DNA of 11,682 bases from Cyanobacteria bacterium UBA11153 (GTDB lineage: Bacteria; Cyanobacteriota; Cyanobacteriia; Cyanobacteriales; Coleofasciculaceae). The DNA lies in NCBI GenBank assembly GCA_003511885.1, contig DOIX01000424.1, positions 1-11,682 of the forward strand. Reading direction: 5' to 3'. A program made the position numbers and the translations under genes. This document shows, one piece after another, positions 6,942 to 11,682 of this stretch. Under the pieces are notes generated by a model. It saw only the letters and a list, made by a program, of their open reading frames with translations. It ran no database searches and was not told the DNA's origin. Each line of letters begins with the position of its first letter. Position 1 is the first letter of the stretch.

Positions 6942-7313
6942 CAATATTTACCAAAATTTCTTGCCGTATGGTTAGCTAGTAATTTTGAGCCTCATTCAAT
7001 GTTATACATCGCAATTGACCGAACTCGCTAGGGTTCAATTAACTTAATATTTGTCAGTTTAATTTATGAGAAAAGAGCCATACCTATATATTGGGAATTT
7101 TTACCGAAATTGGGCAATACAGATTCGGCTAAACAAGTAGAAGTTTTATCGAGAGTTTTCCCCTTGTTATCTAATTATAATAAAGTCATTTTAGGCGATA
7201 GAGAATTTTGTGCTGAGTTTCAGCTTTATCGCTTATATCGAACTCAGGTAAGAGGGTTTTTGAAGATAACGGGGGTAGCTAACCCGGATTTAGTATTATG
7301 CAACAAACGGTAA
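6942..7313 (+). pseudogene. Decayed IS4-like DDE transposase fragment
   Basis: Read in the frame whose codons begin at 6942, the DNA encodes QYLPKFLAVWLASNF, then AIDRTR, a TAG stop at 7029-7031, GSINLIFVSLIYEKRAIPIYW, LPKLGNTDSAKQ, and VILGDREFC. This is the pattern of cyanobacterial IS4-type transposases: the first catalytic Asp in IDRT, then a Trp followed by G-x-IN-L, then the second catalytic Asp in LGDREF. The TAG stands where Trp is expected, a one-base TGG-to-TAG change. Upstream, the frame is closed by TAG at 6939 and the N-terminal part seems to continue, damaged, in another frame (a FLKLN-like stretch near 6903). After about residue FCAEF the expected continuation and the C-terminal catalytic Glu region are missing; the last codons run into the repeat at 7299. 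The gene is truncated at both ends and cannot be active. The family-level call rests on recall of motifs. Confidence 0.65.
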
Positions 7314-7434
7314 ATTTTAGATCCGAATGCTTCGCCCTGTTTTCCGCGTGACGACAATTTAGGCAATAAATCCCAACTTTCATATCCGAAGGGCAGGGTG
7401 AAGCATTCGGATGTTATACCTTGAGTTTGTTGCA
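7299..7434. repeat. 136-bp element with nested inverted repeats (GAATGCTTC type)
   Basis: The outer arms are TGCAACAAAC (7299-7308) and GTTTGTTGCA (7425-7434), perfect over 10 bp. Inner arms are ATCCGAATGCTTCGCCCTG (7321-7339) and its complement at 7394-7412, with one mismatch in 19. The centre (about 54 bp) has no coding content. A third copy of the inner arm, TCCGAATGCTTCACCCCTAC, follows at 7445-7464. The arrangement is that of a small non-autonomous element or a repeat inserted into the dead transposase; no target duplication was identified. Confidence 0.6.
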
Positions 7435-7481
7435 AAATTTATCGTCCGAATGCTTCACCCCTACAAATTCAGTTGCTTATT

Positions 7482-7507
7482 GTTAGTAGTAAGCGCTCAC
7501 TACTAAC
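7482..7507. repeat. 9-bp-stem hairpin downstream of tRNA-Asp
   Basis: GTTAGTAGT (7482-7490) and ACTACTAAC (7499-7507) are perfect arms around AAGCGCTC. On the minus strand it lies 30 bp past the tRNA 3' end. It may help end the transcript, but no U-run follows. A HIP1 octamer overlaps the gap at 7510-7517. Confidence 0.5.
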
Positions 7508-7536
7508 CAGCGATCGCACGCTAATATTATTTTCTA

Positions 7537-7610
7537 CGGGACTGACGGGGCTCGAACCCGCAACTTCCGCCGTGACAGGGCGGTGCTCTAACCAATTGAA
7601 CTACAGTCCC
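7537..7610 (-). tRNA. tRNA-Asp (anticodon GTC)
   Basis: The minus strand folds into a full cloverleaf. The acceptor stem is GGGACTG with CAGTCCC, and the D arm is GTTC...GAGC. The anticodon stem CCGCC/GGCGG holds loop CTGTCAC (anticodon GTC), and the T arm is GCGGG-TTCGAGC-CCCGT. The discriminator base is G, as expected for tRNA-Asp. CCA is not encoded. There are no introns and no other tRNA in the window. Confidence 0.97.
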
Positions 7611-7629
7611 AATTTCCGAGCCGTATACA

Positions 7630-7658
7630 ATCATTACCGATATTTCTGGTTTTGTCAA
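7630..7658 (-). promoter_or_regulatory. Likely promoter of tRNA-Asp
   Basis: On the minus strand a consensus -35 TTGACA (7658-7653) is followed after 17 bp by AATGAT (7635-7630), four of six matches to TATAAT. This places the start of transcription about 10-15 bp before the mature tRNA. The -35 is perfect; the -10 is weak. Confidence 0.55.
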
Positions 7659-7727
7659 CCCCTGGGGAGAAAAAATTTTCAGCTCTTTCTTCGGTAATAA
7701 ATTAGCACGCTAAGTACGGAAGACCAA

Positions 7728-7874
7728 AAATGGTGGGTTATACCAATTTTCTAAATGCCTGCCACAGTCGCTCTGATGGCTCCCCCCTTACTAAGGGGGG
7801 TTGGGGGGGTAAATATGTAGCGCTATTTGAGAAAATTGGTATTAGCTTGGGCATAACCCACCCTACTGGATGAG
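7728..7874. repeat. Hairpin repeat, copy 1, interrupted by a 101-bp insertion
   Basis: The left part AAATGGTGGGTTA (7728-7740) and the right part beginning GCTTGGGCATAACCCACC (7845-7874) together match copy 2 at 7885-7927. Without the insertion they would form GGTGGGTTA/TAACCCACC around GCTTGGGCA, the same fold as copy 2. The two right parts agree at 28 of 30 positions. Confidence 0.75.
7741..7841. mobile_element. 101-bp MITE-like element with 12-bp terminal inverted repeats
   Basis: The ends are TACCAATTTTCT (7741-7752) and AGAAAATTGGTA (7830-7841), perfect over 12 bp. Pairing continues inward with AAAT/ATTT past one bulge. The element is flanked by TTA on both sides (7738-7740 and 7842-7844), consistent with a 3-bp target duplication. 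The intact copy of the host repeat at 7885-7927 shows the uninterrupted site, which defines the boundaries. Inside lies the palindrome CCCCCCTTA-C-TAAGGGGGG (7782-7800), related to the repeat at 24-82. No coding capacity. It was probably mobilised in trans by a transposase elsewhere (inference). Confidence 0.65.
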
Positions 7875-7884
7875 GAGGATGGAG

Positions 7885-7927
7885 AAATGGTGCGTTAGCT
7901 TGGGCATAACGCACCCTACAGGATGAG
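7885..7927. repeat. Hairpin repeat, copy 2 (uninterrupted)
   Basis: GGTGCGTTA (7889-7897), loop GCTTGGGCA, TAACGCACC (7907-7915), then CTACAGGATGAG. The 9-bp stem is perfect. Relative to copy 1 the stem differs by a paired G-C to C-G swap, so folding is kept. It lies 25 bp beyond the Ddl stop codon on the minus strand and could act as a 3' structure, though no U-run follows. Confidence 0.75.
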
Positions 7928-7951
7928 AAAGAAATTCTCCCAGCCCCTACC

Positions 7952-7972
7952 CTAGCCCCTCTCCAGGGCTAG
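7952..7972. repeat. Hairpin overlapping the ddl stop codon
   Basis: CTAGCCC (7952-7958), loop CTCTCCA, GGGCTAG (7966-7972). The minus-strand TAG stop at 7954-7952 is part of the stem, and the last residues of Ddl (LALERG) are encoded in it. Together with the preceding CAGCCCCTACC it resembles a dispersed intergenic repeat, so the gene end may have been shaped by one. Confidence 0.5.
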
Positions 7973-8998
7973 CTCAATTAACTGATGCACCAATTCGGGA
8001 AAGGGTATGCCTGTCGCCCCCCATAATTGGGGATACATGCTCGTAGCTGTAAATCCAGGTAAGGTATTTATCTCATTAATCAAGACTTCTCCTGTCGCTT
8101 CCACATAGAAAAAGTCCACCCGCGCCAAACCTGCGGCATCGACAGCGGCAAATGCTTGCAATGCTCTCTCCTGAATTTGACTAGTAATGCTATCTGGTAT
8201 GGCTGCGGGGATAATCAAGTCTGCCAAACCCACTGTATATTTAGTTTCGTAGTCATAGAAATCGCTGTTAAAAGTAATCTCACCCACTACGGAGGCTTTG
8301 GGATTGTCATTGCCCAAAACGGCACATTCCACTTCTCGCGCCACTACACCAGCTTCAACAATAATTCTGCGATCGTAACTAGCAGCATTATCCAAAGCTG
8401 CTTCTAACTCGGATTGCGATCGCGCTTTAGCAATCCCTACTGAAGATCCTAAATTAGCAGGCTTGACAAAACAAGGATAACCCAAACTTTCCTGAATTTC
8501 ATCGACTAGTTTGGGAAAGACGCAAGGATTAGACCAAACCTGGGAGCGATTGACAGCCATATACTTAACTTGAGGCAGCCCAGCTTCAGCAAATGCCATT
8601 TTCATGGCGATTTTATCCATCCCAATTGCCGAACCCAAAACACCGGAACCAACGACAGGAGCCTGCATTAACTTCAGCAATCCTTGGATTGTACCATCTT
8701 CTCCATTGGGACCGTGGAGAATGGGAAACCAAACATCAACATCTGACACTTCCGGCGGAAACTGCCACAAATTCCCCTTACCCTCTGATACCAGAGGAAT
8801 TCCCGACTCCAAAACCCCTCGAGCAACCGAGACCCCTTGCCATAACCCATCTTTTTGGATATAAATGGGTAAAACTTGGTACTTGTCCTGATTTTGCCCA
8901 GTCATCAAAGCGTTTGCGATCGCTCTTGCCGAATTAATCGATACTTCATGTTCGCCCGAGCAACCGCCAAACAGCACTCCCACCCGTAATTTTGTCAT
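7952..8998 (-). CDS. ddl: D-alanine--D-alanine ligase
   Basis: A 348-aa ATP-grasp enzyme of normal family length that joins two D-alanines, using ATP, for the peptidoglycan pentapeptide in the cytoplasm. Visible motifs: [13 protein letters not shown] (10-21, with E16 for the first D-Ala), [12 protein letters not shown] (95-106), [12 protein letters not shown] (178-189, ATP/phosphate loop), ARVDFF (292-297) and [10 protein letters not shown] (308-317, metal and second-site residues). The omega-loop has K253-Y254, the tyrosine form of D-Ala-D-Ala ligases and not the histidine of VanA-type D-Ala-D-Lac ligases, so no vancomycin-type resistance is implied. Start: ATG at 8996-8998. A TATGAT -10-like box at 9039-9034 on the minus strand may drive it; the Shine-Dalgarno is weak. 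PgpH lies 166 bp upstream on the same strand, so readthrough is possible. Confidence 0.97.
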   Translation of the reverse strand: MTKLRVGVLFGGCSGEHEVSINSARAIANALMTGQNQDKYQVLPIYIQKDGLWQGVSVARGVLESGIPLVSEGKGNLWQFPPEVSDVDVWFPILHGPNGEDGTIQGLLKLMQAPVVGSGVLGSAIGMDKIAMKMAFAEAGLPQVKYMAVNRSQVWSNPCVFPKLVDEIQESLGYPCFVKPANLGSSVGIAKARSQSELEAALDNAASYDRRIIVEAGVVAREVECAVLGNDNPKASVVGEITFNSDFYDYETKYTVGLADLIIPAAIPDSITSQIQERALQAFAAVDAAGLARVDFFYVEATGEVLINEINTLPGFTATSMYPQLWGATGIPFPELVHQLIELALERG

Positions 8999-9033
8999 TT
9001 TGCTATCTATTTAAGATTTGAGATTAACCTAGA

Positions 9034-9039
9034 ATCATA
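9034..9039 (-). promoter_or_regulatory. Possible -10 box for ddl
   Basis: TATGAT on the minus strand matches TATAAT at five of six positions and would give a leader of about 28 nt before the ddl ATG. No convincing -35 sits 17 bp upstream (TAGGGT). Confidence 0.3.
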
Positions 9040-9126
9040 ACTCAAAATTCATTTCTACCCTACATAAATAAGATTGTGAATAGAGGCTTTTTCCCTTGCT
9101 GAATAGGGGTATGATGAATATGGCTA

Positions 9127-9161
9127 TAACTGTTAATTGTCAATTGTCAACTGTCAACTGT
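9127..9161. repeat. Heptamer tandem repeat (STRR), five copies
   Basis: TAACTGT, TAATTGT, CAATTGT, CAACTGT, CAACTGT. The array ends three bases before the stop codon of the minus-strand PgpH-like gene (TGA at 9167-9165). It has the same orientation and consensus as the array at 3976-4002. Confidence 0.85.
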
Positions 9162-9164
9162 CCA

Positions 9165-11669
9165 TCATTTTTGTGGATAAGGAATCCGTTGATGATTGTA
9201 CTGTTGCCAAACCTTGACAAAAACCCGAGCAATAGTTGACAAATCCTCTCTGGTGAGGCCAGAATCCACTAATTGATTGTCTTTCCAGCGAGATTTCAAG
9301 ATTTTATTCACTGTACTTAAAACTAAGTCGGGTGTCACATCTTTGAGACTCCGGAGTGCTGCTTCGCAAGCATCTGCTAACATTACAATACCTGTTTCCC
9401 GGGATTGAGGGATTGGGCCATCATAGCGAAAATCTGACTCTTTGACAGGGGCATCTCCGGCTTTTTGGGCTTTCTGTTGAGCTTGAAAATAAAAAAAAGA
9501 TACTAATATTGTGCCCTGATGCTCTGGAATAAAATCGCGAATAGCTTTCGGTAACTGATGTTTTCGTGCCATGACTAATCCTTCGGAAACGTGTTTTTTA
9601 ATAATCTCGGCACTCAGCCAAGGATTCTTGATGATATCGTGTTTATTGGGATCCCCCATTTGATTTTCAATAAATGCCAATGGATCGTGCATTTTTCCAA
9701 TATCATGGTATAGCGTACCTGCTCTAACTAATTCCACATTACAATGAAGTTCCCGTGCGGCGGCTTCAGCGAGGGAAGCGACAAATAAAGTATGTTGAAA
9801 TGTCCCCGGTGCTTCTGTCGCTAATCTCTGCAAAAGGGGGCGATTGGGATTAGATAATTCGGCTAAACGAATAGGAGTTACTAAATCAAATAAACGTTCC
9901 AAATAAGGAGATAATCCTAGGGCAACTACACTCCAAGCCAAACCCGCCAAGCCATAAATAATTGCTCCCGGTAATACTGCATACCAAACCGAACCTGCAC
10001 TAGCACTATAAATTAAATTAAGGAGTAAATTGACACTACATTGAGTTAATCCTACCACACCACCGAGGACAGCTAACTCTTCGCGAGATCGCATTCGCCC
10101 CGCCATGATAGCGGCAACGATAGCTCCGGCGGCTGAGGGGATTAAATATTCCCAACTCGCTTCCAAACTAAATCCTACTAATCCAGTGAGGAGACTCACT
10201 ACAGTTAAGCCCAAACTAGAGCCATAAAAGCTACCAACCAATAGCCCAATTGCAGGTAAATCTGTATAAGGCACGCCCAATGTACCGAGTAATGGAGCAG
10301 TTAAACTTAACAATAACAGTAAAATATGGTCTCGTCGCCTCAGAGGAGGATTTCCTTGTCTTTCCACTAACCAAACAATTGTCACTGCACCGCTTACTAG
10401 AGTACCAAATCCTAGCAAAGCCATCCAATTAATCCCGCGACGGCTTAAACCGAAATAATCTAATAAAACAAAATCTGCCTGAGTAATTTCTTCTCCAGCT
10501 TTGATGATAATTTCTCCCTGTTTGACAGAAACCATCACTGGCTTGACTGCGCGGGCGGCTTGTTCGGATCTCCGTTTGGTTTGGTCTGGATCTTCGGTTA
10601 AATTAGGTTGTAAAATGCTACTGAGTAGCTCTATGGCTAGAGGTTGTCCTTGGGTGGGAACAAGGGCTGTTACTTGTAGCTTAATTGCGGCATTTAAGAT
10701 ATCAGGAGGCAATCCCGGCGGAATGCCTTGAGTCAGGATATATTTTTGAGCTTGAGTAATGCCGATTTTGGTTTCTTGCCAGATGGGAGTTGGTAGATTA
10801 AGGAATGATTTATCGTCAGGATATTCAGATTCTGTAGCCCTTAATTGAGCGAGTTTCTCCAAAGCTATATTGTAACTTTGGCGGGATTTTGCGATCGCAT
10901 TTAGCAAATTTGAGAAGGCTTGAGGAGAAGAGCGCTGACGGTAACTTGCTAATTCTCGCACTGCTTGGGTGAAAGCAATATTAAAAGATTGACTATTTGG
11001 GGTTTTGGCAATTTCCGTGTCTGAGGTATTACTCTGAATATTATTATTAGTAAAGGCGACAATTGCTTGCCATTCCCATTCTTGAATTTCCCGTAGATAC
11101 TCCTGAGTTGATTCTGAAATTATCCTATTGCTGGCAAAGGGCATCTCACCACTTATTTTTCTTAATTCTTCCATTTTTACCCAATAATCTTGAAGGTTTT
11201 CCTCAATTTCTTGGGTGATGGATTTATCAATTCTTAATACAGGAAAAGATCCGGTTAGGGCTTCCTTACGCTTTTCTTCAGTTGTTTTGGTATCTTCTAC
11301 CGTAGCATTGAAAGGAGCCTTAATAGTTTGGGTAGCTCCTTTCCCCACATCTAACTTAGGTTGATTGTAGAAGCGGTTTCCCATGACACTGGTTAAGGAA
11401 ATTACTGCTACAATCCAGATTACAGGGGATCTTTCTCGATATTTTCGCCTTTGCCCCTGTCTATTCCCTTGACAAATTAACTGCAAAATTTGATTTAGTC
11501 TGGGGTTATTAGTTGGTTGACTTGAGGATGGAGTAGATAGGGGATTGATAGTTGCTTTCCTAACTTCTGTGGCAGAGTTCGAACTGTCGGTGGTGATGGT
11601 TGATAATATAGTATCTATGGCGGATTTTTGCGATCGCGCTTTGGTTTCACCTATCTTTTCTTTAGCCAT
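9165..11669 (-). CDS. 7TM-HD membrane phosphodiesterase, PgpH-like (putative c-di-AMP hydrolase)
   Basis: An 834-aa integral membrane protein. From the N-terminus (numbered from the TTG at 11672) there is a polar Ser/Thr/Asn-rich cytoplasmic stretch (1-80), then a membrane segment near 83-99. An extracytoplasmic domain of about 300 residues follows (about 105-410), then a seven-helix block (about 415-590) and a cytoplasmic HD domain (about 620-790). HD ligands seen: H627 (FQHTL), H656-D657 (YHDIGK), H694 (KKHVSEG), H718 (PEHQG) and D767 (LADACE), matching the order and spacing known for Listeria PgpH. That family cleaves c-di-AMP to pApA, lowering a messenger tied to potassium and osmotic control; the substrate here is inferred from family. 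Start: ATG at 11667-11669 has GGAG eight bases upstream; a TTG three bases earlier is an alternative start. The gene's own promoter is outside the window. Confidence 0.92.
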   Translation of the reverse strand: MAKEKIGETKARSQKSAIDTILSTITTDSSNSATEVRKATINPLSTPSSSQPTNNPRLNQILQLICQGNRQGQRRKYRERSPVIWIVAVISLTSVMGNRFYNQPKLDVGKGATQTIKAPFNATVEDTKTTEEKRKEALTGSFPVLRIDKSITQEIEENLQDYWVKMEELRKISGEMPFASNRIISESTQEYLREIQEWEWQAIVAFTNNNIQSNTSDTEIAKTPNSQSFNIAFTQAVRELASYRQRSSPQAFSNLLNAIAKSRQSYNIALEKLAQLRATESEYPDDKSFLNLPTPIWQETKIGITQAQKYILTQGIPPGLPPDILNAAIKLQVTALVPTQGQPLAIELLSSILQPNLTEDPDQTKRRSEQAARAVKPVMVSVKQGEIIIKAGEEITQADFVLLDYFGLSRRGINWMALLGFGTLVSGAVTIVWLVERQGNPPLRRRDHILLLLLSLTAPLLGTLGVPYTDLPAIGLLVGSFYGSSLGLTVVSLLTGLVGFSLEASWEYLIPSAAGAIVAAIMAGRMRSREELAVLGGVVGLTQCSVNLLLNLIYSASAGSVWYAVLPGAIIYGLAGLAWSVVALGLSPYLERLFDLVTPIRLAELSNPNRPLLQRLATEAPGTFQHTLFVASLAEAAARELHCNVELVRAGTLYHDIGKMHDPLAFIENQMGDPNKHDIIKNPWLSAEIIKKHVSEGLVMARKHQLPKAIRDFIPEHQGTILVSFFYFQAQQKAQKAGDAPVKESDFRYDGPIPQSRETGIVMLADACEAALRSLKDVTPDLVLSTVNKILKSRWKDNQLVDSGLTREDLSTIARVFVKVWQQYNHQRIPYPQK

Positions 11670-11682
11670 CAATCCTTCTCCC

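Noticed and set aside
7537..7610. tRNA-Asp as an attachment site of an integrated island
   Set aside because: No second copy of the tRNA 3' end and no integrase gene in the window.
7473..7697. 74-codon plus-strand frame across the tRNA
   Set aside because: It is the antisense reading of tRNA-Asp; its [12 protein letters not shown] stretch is a typical false protein produced by that tRNA.
7795..7809. G-quadruplex
   Set aside because: Only two long G-tracts are adjacent, and the first pairs with a C-tract in the palindrome.
8593..8937. Plus-strand frames opposite ddl (also 8156-8407 and 8604-8864)
   Set aside because: They lie wholly antisense to a confidently assigned gene and have no family features.
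1..11682. CRISPR array
   Set aside because: No direct repeats of 28-37 bp with regular spacers were found despite the CRISPR-associated genes; the tandem repeats present are heptamers or a single 15-bp pair.

Overview
The window looks like chromosomal DNA of a cyanobacterium, probably a filamentous Oscillatoriales-type strain. The HIP1 octamer GCGATCGC occurs nine times (458, 2791, 4228, 5235, 7510, 8416, 8916, 10891, 11630), far above chance. Heptamer tandem repeats of the STRR kind, AT-leaning intergenic DNA and several G/C-tract palindromes support this. The gene families present (TIGR03985-type WYL protein, Csx3-NTPase fusion, PgpH-type 7TM-HD protein) also fit. The genus assignment is inference.

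Layout. 1-175: palindromic G-tract repeat, no gene. 176-781 (-): small HD hydrolase of the SpoT/Mesh1 type. 938-2449 (-): WYL-domain CRISPR-associated regulator. 2554-3843 (+), divergent from it: two tandem Csx3 domains fused to a P-loop NTPase domain. A 7-8-7 inverted repeat lies in the 104-bp gap between these two. 3982-4218 (-): small four-cysteine protein whose last codons and stop lie inside a heptamer repeat. 4410-6752 (+): 780-aa siroheme/[4Fe-4S] nitrite/sulfite reductase with a long helical C-terminal extension. 6753-7536: repeat-rich intergenic DNA with a dead IS4-like transposase. 7537-7610 (-): tRNA-Asp(GTC). 7611-7951: hairpin repeats, one apparently interrupted by a 101-bp element with terminal inverted repeats. 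7952-8998 (-): D-Ala-D-Ala ligase. 9165-11669 (-): 7TM-HD c-di-AMP phosphodiesterase (PgpH type).

How the genes may work together. The WYL/Csx3 pair is the most interesting unit: a predicted ligand-sensing regulator back to back with a predicted cyclic-tetra-adenylate ring nuclease fused to an NTPase. No cas effector, cas1/cas2 or CRISPR array is visible. The pair is therefore an orphan, or the edge of a type III locus outside the window. Three predicted nucleotide-messenger hydrolases ((p)ppGpp, cOA, c-di-AMP) fall within 11.7 kb; whether this means anything is open. The reductase, the ligase and the tRNA are housekeeping. PgpH and Ddl share a strand with a 166-bp gap and could be co-transcribed. 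All functions are inferred from motifs read by eye; no searches were run.
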